Source: Hypoxylon rubiginosum (Eukaryota > Ascomycota > Sordariomycetes > Xylariales > Hypoxylaceae). From it: a stretch of DNA of 64,000 bases. The position numbers and the translations under genes are program-made. The notes under the pieces are model-generated. The model did not search any database, was not told the DNA's origin, and saw only the letters and a list, made by a program, of their open reading frames with translations. The stretch lies in the NCBI GenBank assembly GCA_902806565.1, contig CADCXA010000065.1, positions 248,001-312,000 on the forward strand. Direction: 5' to 3'. Numbering within the stretch: position 1 is the stretch's first letter; every line of letters starts with the position of its first letter. Shown here in pieces: positions 1 to 12,074 of this stretch.

Positions 1-30
1 GTATAGAGATATGGAACTGACCAGTTAAAG

Positions 31-3000
31 CCAATTCCTTGCCTGGATCATAGTCTGCGGAGTCCTGTAAGCCACCTATACCTATACCTATACCTATACC
101 TATACCCTGTGCAACACCTGTGTCGCATGTTGCCTAACATGTTCTAACATATTCGCAGTGCCATTTTCTTCCTGTTATACTTCAATAGAGTAGTTGCCTC
201 CATCATCTCGTACACCATCCGCACCTACACCTGGCATACCTATCGCATCTATATCGATATCCAAGCCTTGCAGTGGTCCTTGCTAGGCGGTCGCGTCTTC
301 TTTACCGGCCTTCGATACCACGGAGAGAACGAGACGATCCTTATTCAGAATGGACATATCACCTGGTCATACTGGCTACGTAGAGCACGGGATGCGGCGC
401 TTGTTGCGGAAAAGACGAGTGCAAACTCCGGGGACGATGGTGGTATATCGGGTGCTGGCAAGCGCCCCGAGCTGCCGTGTCGCATCAACGTCGTCGTTTC
501 TGGACTCGAGTGGTTCGTCTACAATCGTAGTGCTGCGTACGACTCTATACTCGACGCAATGACCGAGCGCCCTCCGTCCGCCAATAGTGATACGTTAGAT
601 GGAACCGAAAAACCTGCAAATGGTTCGGCCAAACCACGACAGCGGCTTCGCAAATCTCATGAAAAGAGCGAGAGTTACAAAGAAACCGACATAGAAATCA
701 ACGCTGAGAAGGATGGCCTGCGGAACCGCCGACAGAAAACATTCAGCTCTACTTCTACCTCCGATGGTGGTAACGGGAAGATAGACAAAGATGACCTTCC
801 CCTAATGCTACAGTTATTCCCAATAAAATTCAAGTGTGACAAGGCTGCTCTCGTCATGGGAAACGACAGTACCAAGTCTATTCTGATCATAAAGGCCAAA
901 TCCTTGACGGGAGAAGTTGATGCCGCTGAATGCCGGACTCCGGATCCCTACCGACAACAGTTCGAGATCCAATTGGACGATCCAGTGCTGGAGATGAGGG
1001 AAAATGATGGCTTCAAGGAAGAGCAACTCGCCCGAGCAGCGAAGGATAAACAAGTGGCAACAGGTTCGACTCCCATTCAACAGCGGTCCTTCTTTCGGAA
1101 ACAGCGCCGCAAGGCGCTTGAGCAATTACGAAACCTGGTTCCATATTGGAGAAAATCCGTTGAGTCGTTTTCGGTGCATTCTCAGGATGGCGAAGACGCA
1201 CCTACAGAGCCTCGTATACCGGGTTCTCATCAATGGCAAGGACTTTCTCGGTACCTCAACGATGACGATGAAGATGACAAGCTTAGATGGTCATCGGTCG
1301 AGTATGCCAGTGTGAACACAGTGGTTGAGAGCCCTAAGGTAGAGCTAACAATGTACTGGGACGTTCCCGGAAAAGTTGCTTCGGATGGCTTATCACATCC
1401 GTTCAAAAACGGGGATGATCTTTCCGGCGACGTTAACGGAACCGCAGCGCCGGCCTGGGCAATTAAAGTATCATTGAAAGGCGGCATCGTAAACTACGGA
1501 CCCTGGGCGGACAGACAACGAGCCGAACTGCAGAGAGTTTTTTTCCCAGGTCTCTCCAAAGACGCGGTACCCGCAAAAAGGCTTCCGCCCGGCGCAGACC
1601 GCGTGCCTACGCGGTTTGACTTCTATCTACAACTCGATGAAGAGGTTATCCTTAGGGTACCTACACGCGAAGACTCCAAGAACTGGAGATGGAAAAAGGA
1701 GGCAGCCACATTGAAGCAGCGACGGGAAGAGGGAAGCCGACAGGACCGCGGCCGCACTCGAAAATCTACCACAACTACGGCAGCAGAACAGCGCCCTTAC
1801 GGGTGGCTCGACGTCAAGATTGCAGCCAATACTAGTGTCTCGTACACCATGGATATGCTGGCAAAGTCAACCGGGTACACGAACACATTGAAAATTGATC
1901 TCCCCTCGACAGAAGTCTCGACCAGCGTCAACCATGGACTCCTATGGAAATCCGGGCGCCAACAGATTTCCTGTGACCTGTCTACGCCTCTGAAATGGAA
2001 CAGCCTCCGTACTTGGCGGTTTGACATCGAGAGTGATGGACTCGAGCTTTTCATCTTGCGAGATCATATTTTCTTACTAATAGATCTCATAGACGACTGG
2101 GGAAGCGGCCCACCGTCTGAATACCTTCTCTTCACCCCTTTCAAATACCTCTTGAACTTACGACTTCATCACCTGAAGCTTTATCTCAATGTCAACGATG
2201 TGAACATCGTCAACGATCCTACCAGCTTCGAGGAAAACACATATCTAATTCTATCTAGCCCGTGCTTAGGGGTAGACACCTGTATACCGCTAGATAACTA
2301 TCGTCCAGCGAAGACCGCAATCCCTTTCCGAGTCACGGCTGATCCTTTGCGCCTCGGTTTACATTTGCCACCATGGAATACTCAGGCGACGTTTCTAGTT
2401 TCGAAGGAAATAGGGCACCTCGAGAATTTAATCATCGATGGAAGTTACCACTATAATGCAACGACCTCTCCTGTCAATACTGACACTCTCGTCCTCGACG
2501 TCTCCGGACAATCTCCCACGGCTTACCTGTACGGATTTCTCATCCGCTATCTGCTGCAAATGAAGGACAATTACTTTGGCGATCATATTCACTTCAGGAC
2601 CCTGGATGAGCATCAAGAAGCTCTTCGAACCAAAGCAGCTGATCCAGATGCTCAACCTGCGGATCGACCTCCACACAAGAAGTCAAATGACTTAGACGTA
2701 ATGCTAGCCATCCGCGCTGATGACCCGAGGGTGTTTTTACCCGCCAACATGTATTCCGCGAAGCGACATATCCCAATTGAAGCCGCCTCCCTGGGCGTTG
2801 ATCTTCGTTTTACGAACTATTATATGGATCTTGAAATGAATTTTAGTCCTCTAAGCTTTTCACTGGGAGATGAAGACGATGGTGCTACCAGTCCATCGAG
2901 TGCTGTGTCAAGCACCCAGTTATTCATTGATGGTCTTTATGTCTACGGTCACCGTCTGTTCGGTCTGCCGCCTTCCGAGCCGACGTATCTCTGTAATTGG

Positions 3001-6000
3001 GACTTGAAAATCGGATCTGTCACTGGAGATTGTTCAACCGACTTTCTCACTACTCTCATACGAGGGGGCAAAACACTCGGATTCTCGTTTGACGACGATG
3101 AAAATGCTTTGATTCCATATTCATCCGTCGTAATGTACGACGTAACATTTCTGCGAGTTTTTATTGAATCAGTTCAGGTCTGGGTACGTGTGGACGAGGC
3201 AGCGTTCTTATTTTCTACAGGAACGATTGATATCAACTACAATGACTGGGCAAGGACACATTATTCCAGGCGCGCCGATGTCAAGGTACCCAGTCTCGAG
3301 ATTGCATGCGTCAACTCGGAATCTGCCACACGGCATAGAGCGCGACTGCGATCTCGTGTCGATGCTGACGTACTCCTTCGAACCAATATTCACTTCGCGC
3401 TGATTGGACGGAAGTATGATTTCGCCGAAGAGAGACGCCTCCAGCAAGAACTGGTGCGTCGCCACGATCAGCGAACGCACCGGACTGACTTTTTGTTACT
3501 TCCGGGTCTCCTAGGCGAGTTCACACCTGATCCTGTCGATATCCCTGCGCAGAGTGTTCCGCCAGTTCCTCAGCCAATTTCGTCAGGAGCCCTTACCGAT
3601 AAGAAGTCGGTATATTCGTCAGGCTCTTCGAACCGCTCCAGGGGACTTCGCCATAAAAGCTCATTCCTCTCGTTAAGTAGTTCTAGCAATCATAGCATTA
3701 TACGACAAGGCTCGGTCAGAACCAACCAACGATCTCGGATTTCTGATCGTAATACCTCAGATCCGATCATGCTAAAGGCTAGCGAAACAAGACAGGCGGT
3801 TAATTCCCGTGAATATTCTGCCTCCGCTGGACGTTATTCAGCCCCATTTAGTGCTTCTAGTGAATTTGGAGACAAGAAGGATTCGCACCATACTAGCATA
3901 ACGTTTTCAAGTCAATATTTCTCCCCCTCCTTTCCCCTACTCGGTATTCGTCCAGATGCAAAAGAAGCGACTTTAGACAGCATAGAAGAAGACGAAAACG
4001 ACACTCTACTAAATTCATCAGACTTCAACTTGGAAGATATAGACCCTGACCAACTAAGTCAGGACTCTGCTCACCAGAGTTTACTCCTGGAACTTCCCAC
4101 CGGAATCACTGTTTTTCTTAATGCACTGTCTTTACGATCTATCGCATCATTAATACGAGCTATAGAACCATCAGATCCCGAGGATATTCTTGATACTCTC
4201 CAAATCGACGCGGTGACGGATATCTTCGATACACAGAAACAGGCAAAAATCAATGGAACTATTACAGAATTTGTTGTGCGACTACCACAAGCCAATCTGC
4301 GGTTCTTGAACTGCTCCAATATCGATTCTACCGATCCATCGCAGGAACCCCAAGATCAATATGACGTCTCTCTCAAGACGCTGGTACTTGCAACTCGATC
4401 TGGACCACGAACCGGCACAGCAGATAATACACCTATTAATGATAACTCTCGGTTGTCATTTCATTTCCGACTTGCCTCCATGCAACTTTCCGCTGCTGAA
4501 AAGCTTGCGAACCTAGACCAGGCGCAAGCTGCAGTATTGGCAAGAATAGAGAGGGTCATGGTTTCTATGGGCTCAAAAGAGGTAAATTATATCGACGCAG
4601 ATGTCGGTGATGTCCATATTTCGTCATCGTCGGGGAAGGTCGAATATCTCGCCTCACTCATCCACAGAACTAATATGCTCGCATCTGAAACCGGGGAGCT
4701 ATTTGCACAAACGGTCTCAGTTGCAGATGATCGCTTAAAGCAGTTCACTTATCGTGTCATAACCGAAGGACAGCAGGCGAGCGATGCGCCCTTTGTCGTC
4801 CGGCCGTCAGCTATCCTTCGGACGGCCCCTCAACACCTGAGGACGTATGATTCCTGGAAACTCGTTACTAGATTACGCCAGATGTGGTCGGCGCTGGACC
4901 CGGACTCCAAAGAAGACCTGAAACAAGAATGTCTATTCGGGTTTAAGCAGTCTCCCGCAGACGCGAGGCAGCAAGTCACAGCAGCTTTTGAAAAATGGCG
5001 GAGCTGGGATTTGGAAGACCCGAGGCACGCCGTGCTTTTAAACAACATTTTCGGCAAAGCATCTGAGTCCAATACACATACATCTGACCAAATTCCAATG
5101 ATGGCTGTAATTAGGATACAAGAGCTGCAATTTGTGCTCGATCCTGGTCCGAAACAGAATGAGATTGTTGTGATGGATCTCACTGTAAGAATGCAAGAGA
5201 AGAGCAGCAGCAGTGGAGGAGAACAAGAGGAGATTGCCGACGCCGAAGCGCCGCTGACGCTCGTTAATATATACTGCAGCGAAGCTGGGATCAAGACCAA
5301 TTGGGAACTTTGCGAACTTGTAGAAGACATCCTCCGACTTCACAAGAAGGCCGAGTCTTCAGTCTCTAGAGAACGTCGGCCTAAGCAACAGGATATAGCC
5401 GATCATACACCATCTCGCCCACTTCATGTGGTGTTCGTATTAGGGGAAGGCGCAATATCGCTCGAAGCGATTAATCTGAGCGCCAGACTTGAAAGTACGA
5501 ACCTCAAGCTTTCGATACTCACGGCCAACGGACAACGAGGTACAACGAATGCAAATCTTGTTCTAGGATGCGATTTGGCTACTTCGAGAATTAAGAGTCA
5601 CTCGCAAGTGCTCGCTACTTCGCAACTCCTACACCCGAGCGTCATTATTGCACATGAAGTACATTTTGACAAGCATTCATCAGCTCATACCATCAAAGCA
5701 GCTGCCAGTAGCCAGGACCTTGAATTCATTATCAAACAAGATCCGATTGTATTGGCCGAGGTCCTGGACCTACTAGTAAAGGATGAGGTTGCGCAGCTCT
5801 ATGCGTTGGGACAAGGATTCCCTACAGCCCCCCGGCCTGAACCCGAGCACCATGGAGGAATAGGACGACTGTCGACGATTCGACTCAATCTAGCAATGTT
5901 CCTAGATTCATACACGATCACGATGCCACTATTGCGGTCCCTCACTTACACCATCTCTGGGGTTGTGGCACGGGCGAACATGGCTGCAACTTTTGGCAAA

Positions 6001-9000
6001 GAGATAATACTTGATTTTGATATTAAGGAGAATTCACACGACATGCAAATCGATGTTAATAACACACCTCGCAGCATCTCGTTGTTGCAGATCCCCCCGA
6101 CGAATGGCCGTATAACTAGTCACATGGCACCCGGAGAGCATTCAGTCGCCGTGCTGGCCTCATTAGAGCTCGTGGAATTGGACGCATCAGCAGTCTACAG
6201 TTTACTGACTGCTCTTAATCGGCCCGAAATTTCAAATGCCATCGATGATCTCCAGCAACAAATCAGAATTATACAAGAACACATCGAGGAAATCTTCGGC
6301 TCGGCTGGAGCCGACTCGGCGAAGCCGGCGAAGCCAGCGTCCCTAAAGTCTAACGATTCGAAGTTGACTTACGTCGTCCACGCTAGTCTTGCTGGACTCA
6401 AGATATGGGGTATTGCTCCAATCAAATCGGATATAGAAACATATGCGCGCCTCTCATTCTGTTTAGACACGGTCCAAATACAGCTTGCGAACAGGATAGA
6501 CAGTGGGCCGATTCTAGAGAACCCAGAAATACGCATAAATCTACGCCAGATCCTATTTGACATCGAGAAAGGCACCCGCGAAGGAATGAGGTCTTGCGGG
6601 AATCTCGCATTCGGTGCCTTAATCACCGCTACAAGCCGCGAGTCAGAAGACGGAATAGAGTTGAGGTCATTCGACTTCAAATCCGATGCATTTGAGGTGA
6701 ACCTTTCATCAGACACCGTATCGACATTCGTAGATGTACTCGGCTACATGGGCGACAAGATCAAAGATATCGACACATCACGCGAATTAGAATACTTGCG
6801 AAAGCTAAGGCAGTCCAAACCCCGAATCGCTATTAACGATGAAGAGCAAGAAACAGAGAGCGATATCCTGGACTCCTTCCTTGCTTCGATCATGTATTCT
6901 TTTGAGATACGGAATATTCAGCTCTGTTGGCTTGTTTCTACTCCTAACCCGACTGCAACGGGACAAGAGGACCTGGTCTTATCCTTTGAGCGAATCGAGT
7001 TTGCGACCCGGAAGAAGAACTCGGCGAAGCTGACTATAGAAGATTTTCAACTTCAGATGGTCCCGCCAGGCGAGGATAAATCTCGCCGGTCGCAGAATTC
7101 TGCACTCCTACCGGAGGTGATATTCAATATCGCCTATGTTTCCACCGCCGACGCTCGCAGATTGGCCTTCCAGGCAGTAGGAAAATCCCTAGATCTTCGA
7201 CTGACCTCCGCTTTCATCGTCCCAGCAGCCCACCTCAAAGACTCAATCAGTCTATCAGTGAATAATGTCCAACAAGCTTCGGAACATTGGGCACCGATAG
7301 TTTTACCTGAGAAACAGGTTGCAAAGCCCGCCGAACAAGTAGCTGAGACTAGGCGTTCTCTTTTCGGTAGCAGACGACTTGAATCACTACTGATTGATGC
7401 GGATTTCGCTGGAGCTGTGGTATATCTCTGTGGGAAAAGGCCTGTAGATGAGACGGCTGCCTCAGCTGGGTCGAAAGCATCCCGTCCCACGCTGGCCGGC
7501 AAATACGGACAGTTCAGCACAGACGAAACCGGCAGCAGCACGGTACTCCGGACGCCGGGCCTAGCTTGGAAGACCGAATATAGAGATGATGGTAAAGAAG
7601 ATCCAACGCTGTACGGGGAAATTAAGATTGACCCGTCACGGAATGTTCTCTACCCAACCATCGTTCCTTTAATCATGGACATTACATCCAGTGTCAAAAA
7701 GGTCGTTGGCGACGCGCCGCCCGAGTCCCCGATTACTCCAGGTGGAGACCCGAGCAAGACGAAGTCGAACGACGAAGACAATATCCTGACTACTGACCCA
7801 AGTGCGGTGCTGGGACGCATGAAACTAAACTTGGGTTTGCGAATTTGCAAGCAAGAGTTTACGCTCAGTTGCCAACCTATCGGTCGGGTGGCGGCTACAG
7901 CCCGCTGCGATGATATTTATATCACGATGAATACGGTTCAGGGTGCAGAAAATGGCAATTTCTTTGCAATTTCAGGTACATTCAGTGGTTTCCACACCTC
8001 CGTACAGCACGTATACTCGCGGGAATCCACGGGCAGCTTCGGGGTCGACTCTATCGTGCTCTCAATGATGAACAGCAAGCACGTCAGTGGTACAAGCGGC
8101 CTCTCTGCCATTCTCAAAGTTAGTCCGATGGAAGTAGCCATCAATGCTAAACAACTGCAAGATTTTTTGCTTTTCCGAGAGATTTGGATTCCTGGCGAGA
8201 TTAGACAGGGCACAGCGGCGCCCGTTGCAACCGTGGCCGCAGAATCGGTGGCGCAGGGTCATCTTGTACAAAGGTACCAACAGGTGGCCGCAACAGCAGC
8301 ATTCCCCTGGACGGCTACCATCTCCATCGCTGCTTTAAATGTCGTCGTCGACCTCGGACAGTCACTTGGCAAGTCAAAGTTCGCTATTAGCGAGTTCTGG
8401 ATTTCTTCTAAGAAGACGTCGGATTGGGAGCAGAACCTCTGCCTAGGATTTGAGAAGATCGGCGTAGATTGCACAGGTCGATTGAGCGGATTCGTTGCCC
8501 TTCAAAACTTCAAACTGCGCACCTCGATCGAATGGCCGGAACGTGAGCAAGCTCTCAACGAAACACCGAGGATTCAGGCTTCGATCAGCTTCAGCGAGTT
8601 TAGATTGAAAATCGCATTCGACTACCAAGCATTCCTCGTCGCGGATATCACCAAGATGGAATTCCTCATGTACAACGTGCGCCAACAAAGGAAAGCCTGT
8701 GGTGATAGGCTCGTAGCAATGCTCGACGGAGAATCTGTCCAGGTGTTCGGTACCACGACGTCAGCAGCCCAGAGCGTAGCGCTATGGCAAGCCATCCAGA
8801 AACTTATACAAGAGAGGAAAGCGAGCTACGAGACATCGCTGCGAGATATCGAGAAATATATGAAACGGAAGTCATTGACGACGAGTCAGCCCCCCGCGGT
8901 CCAGCAGGCCAGTCTTAGCAAGACAGAGACAGACAAATCCGTGACCAGGTCTCCTATATCTCTAGATACAGATGTCGTAGTAACGCTAAAGGCACTCAAT

Positions 9001-9780
9001 CTCGGCATCTTCCCTAGCACGTTCTCGGACCATCAGGTTTTCAAATTAGAAGCCCTCAACGCGCAGGCCAGATTCGAGGCAAGCATGGAAGAGAAACGTA
9101 TCCGCAGTATCCTCGGCCTGACGCTCGGCCAGCTGCGGATAGGCCTCGCAGGGGTGCGTAGGGTAGAAGCACCGAAGGCGGCCAGCGACATCTCGGTGGA
9201 AGACGTGGTAGCGAGCGCGACAGGCTCTCGAGGCGGGACGATCCTCAAGGTGCCGAAGGTGGAAGCGACGATGCAGACGTGGCAGAGCCCGGAGTCGCGC
9301 AGCATCGAATATATCTTCAAGAGCTCGTTCGAGGGCAAGGTGGAGGTGGGGTGGAACTACTCGCGCATCAGCTACATCCGCGGCATGTGGGCGAACCACT
9401 CCAAGGCCCTGGCCCAGACCTGGGGCCGCGAAATCCCGGCCATGTCGGCCATCAAGGTGACGGGCGTGCCGGAGCAGCCGCCGCCCGAGCAAGAGGGAGG
9501 GAGCAAGGAGGACGGCGATAAGCAAAAACAACAGCAGCAGCAGAAGATCAGGGCCGAGGTCACCGTGCCACAGTCCAAGTACGAGTACATCGCACGTGAG
9601 CCACCCATCATCGAGACGCCGCAGCTCCGGGACATGGGCGAGGCCACGCCTCCTCTCGAGTGGATCGGCCTGCACCGGGATCGACTACCGAATCTGACGC
9701 ACCAGATCGTTATCGTCTCGCTGCTCGAGCTAGCAGGCGAGGTTGAGGATGCTTATGCCAAGATCTTAGGTTCCTCATAG
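31..9780 (+). CDS. CSF1: Csf1-type bridge-like lipid transfer protein (5' end incomplete)
   Basis: A single reading frame of about 3,170 codons, matching the size of the fungal Csf1/BLTP1 family (yeast Csf1 is about 2,950 residues), which bridges membranes and moves lipids at ER contact sites. The N-terminal signature (YFNR, then YRIYIDIQ, LLGGR and RYHGENETI) is the conserved Csf1 start. The frame has no ATG at its open edge (268 is a TTG) and continues upstream to an acceptor at 157-158. A probable intron 67-158 (donor GTAAGC) joins it to an exon from about 31 encoding FLAWIIVCGVL, which completes an N-terminal membrane helix with AIFFLLYFNR. An in-frame stop at 26-28 implies another acceptor at 29-30, so the start codon is in an earlier exon, probably outside the window. 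The C-terminal part has a Gln-rich stretch near 9530. Family assignment is firm; the 5' exons are inferred. Confidence 0.88.
71..114. repeat. (CCTATA)n hexanucleotide repeat
   Basis: About seven tandem ACCTAT/CCTATA units lie directly inside the predicted 67-158 intron of the Csf1 gene, just downstream of its GTAAGC donor. Confidence 0.8.
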
Positions 9781-10115
9781 GAAAAATGAGAATGAAGTGA
9801 TTTAACTTTAGAAGGGATAGGGGGGATGGGAATCACTTATGAGTTTTTGTCTGCATAGCTAAGGCGCATTCAGGGGGTTTCACAAAAGGAAATAGAGATT
9901 ACCTCCTACTTACATAAGTATAAGAGGTATGGAGCTCTTCGCATTTTGGAATTTTGGCATAGGTAGCATATTTCTCTTACCAAAGTAATTAATACAAGGC
10001 AATATCTTGAACACGAGACGAACTGTTCTCGTCCATACGTTATGCACATTTATTACTTCGTATCTTCTTCGCAGCCCCTATATTTGAAATTTCGGACTCA
10101 CCCTGGGATAACACT
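9781..10115. other. Convergent intergenic region, Csf1 / formamidase
   Basis: These 335 bases separate the 3' ends of two convergent genes. They hold A/T-rich 3' UTR-like sequence and a G-rich run at 9813-9830. No ORF or RNA gene is visible. Confidence 0.6.
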
Positions 10116-11306
10116 TCAAGATACGAAGATGCTCAGGGGAATCGAGCACCCGATGGTGTAGTTGGGCATATCGACGACCTCGCACATCTTCAGGTTCCCC
10201 GCCACGCTCGCCAGCATGTACGCCTCCACCCTCGTCAGCCCCTTCTCGGCGGCCAGCCAGTCGACGATGCCGCGCACCGCCTTCCGCGTGGCCTCGCGCA
10301 GGTCCGAGTCGATGCCCAGGCACATGTACTCTCTCTTCTCCCCCTCCCCTCCCACAGGCTTCGTAGGCGCGGTCAGCACCCACGGGCTCTTGACCCACGG
10401 CTTCCCCTTCTCGACCGTAACGCGCAGCCGCGCCGTAGCCCGCATCTCGGCGGCCGTCCCGCAGACCTCGCCGTCGCCCTGCGCGGCGTGCGCGTCGCCG
10501 CAGCTCAGCAGGGCGCCCGGGACCTTGACGGGCAGGTGCAGCGAGGAACCCGCCGTCACGTACCTGGTGTCGATGTTGCCGCCGGTCTCGGGCATCGGCG
10601 GTACCGTGGGCAGCTCGCCGGCGGCGGCGGGCGCGAGGCCTACGACGCCGAGGAAGGGGGCGAACGGGACGACGATGCGCGGGGAGGAGGGGCGGAAGAC
10701 GATGTGGTTGTCTTGCTTGGCTGTGTGCAGGTCCCAGAGTTTTACTGTTTTGGGAGGCGGGTTAGATTACGTTGGTTAGATAGGTGAAGAGTAAGCAAAA
10801 AAAAAGGGATGCGAATGAGGGTGTAGGTAGGTAAGTTAAGTCTTAAGCACAGCACACACACACACATACACACACTCTCTCTCCCTCCCCAAGAGCAAGA
10901 GAACGTAAAGACAAAGAAAAAAACGCAGACCACACATACAAGCAGGCACCCCGAACTCCTCGTCGTCGCTCAGGATGCCGAACCCCGGGAACACGGCCGT
11001 CCACGCGAAGTCAGCAGCGGGCGCGACGTCCAGGACGTCGACCCTCAGCACGTCGCCGGGCTCCGCGCCCTCGACGTAGATCGGCCCCACGCACGGGTCG
11101 GCGAGGTCGAACCGAAACGAAGACAGCGCCGCGGCGCCGCCCCCCGCCGCCGCCACGCTCTCGCGCGTGATCTGGTTTCCGCCGCCGTCGGGAAGCTCCA
11201 GCGTCACCTCGGCGCCCGACGGCACCCGCAGCGCCGGCGCGATCGCGTTGGACCACCGCAGGTGCGACGACGAGGCGTGCACGTGGAACGAGTGCGACGG
11301 CGCCAT
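10116..11306 (-). CDS. Formamidase/acetamidase (FmdA_AmdA family)
   Basis: Predicted to hydrolyse formamide or a small amide to ammonia and the acid, in the cytosol, for nitrogen use. Model: complement(join(10116..10744, 10940..11306)), 331 residues, the usual length for the family. Exon 1 starts at ATG 11304-11306 and carries the beta-rich N-terminus with VLRVDVLDV and the FPGFGIL turn. A GTATGT donor at 10939 and an acceptor at 10745-10746 restore the frame to give the family motif VPALKLWDL. Exon 2 shows GGNIDTR, then SCGDAHAAQGDGEVCGT (the metal/active-site His-Asp region typical of the family) and the C-terminus PNYTIGCSIPLSIF. The intron (195 nt) is long for this window and contains a (CA)n/(CT)n microsatellite. 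Third positions are strongly G/C. Formamide or acetamide as substrate cannot be separated from sequence. Confidence 0.88.
10850..10890. repeat. CA/CT microsatellite inside an intron
   Basis: A run of CACACA units followed by CTCTCT and CCCTCCCC, lying wholly within the formamidase intron, where it lengthens the intron without touching the coding frame. Confidence 0.75.
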
Positions 11307-12074
11307 CGTTTTGTATATACCTGGTATATAAGGTACCTTTGATGAAATATTTTAATGAATTAAAAATTTCCGGGTCTTGTAATAATAAACAACTTAGAAA
11401 GATCATTTGAATATTAAAAACTACATACTCCCCTTTTTATATTCTATGCAAGCGACCTAAGTTCATTGCTACCCTCTTTCTTTCCCACGTCCTGCCCGTG
11501 ATTAAGGTAATAAACCGCAGATAGTATGAGCGTTATCTACTAATGCCCCCCACAAGCCTTAGGAGTAAGCCGGAGGAGTCCTGATATGGCGAGAGAGATT
11601 CGTCAAACGGACTCAGGGGCTAAGACGAGTCTGCGCCAAATCCTTATTTCTCACCAGCTTAGCCGTTCCTAGGTACCTACCTTTAACAATTTGACATTAG
11701 ATTTCGGGGTAATTTTAACATTTATATAGCTTCTGAAATACTATAAAAAAACAGCACCACATAATAGGGAGTAGCTATTATATTTGTTCTCATGTCACAC
11801 ACACAAACAAACGAACACAATAAGTTCATCTAAATCATCATCAATTGCGTCGGAAAAAATACAAGCAAACCAGATGTACGACAGCTAATGAAAGTTCCCA
11901 ACTAGTGCCCTTGCATAGCTTTTCTGTATCCACGGCCGCATATCATTTCTTATCGATCTTCTCAGAGATCGTATTATCCATCTGACAAAACCAGGAGCAG
12001 CGCGAAGAGCTGTCTCATGATATTGGCCAGTAATGGCACTAGGTCGTACTCTATAAGCGTGGGGGGAATCTTTT
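11307..12074. other. Intergenic: formamidase promoter and eEF2 3' flank
   Basis: About 770 bases of A/T-rich sequence. The right part should contain the eEF2 3' UTR; the left part is upstream of formamidase. A TACCTA/TAGGTA palindromic cluster occurs at 11669-11684. The open frame that runs past the eEF2 stop into 11885-12074 is intron and 3' flank read-through, not coding. Confidence 0.55.

Noticed and set aside
9046..9675. Minus-strand 209-codon frame opposite the Csf1 C-terminus
   Set aside because: Shadow of G/C-rich third positions in Csf1; His/Leu/Arg-rich composition is typical of antisense frames.
11885..12074. C-terminal extension of eEF2 suggested by the open frame
   Set aside because: A GTAAGT donor at 12151 and an acceptor at 12093-12094 give the conserved YYDKL end; the extension is intron and 3' flank.
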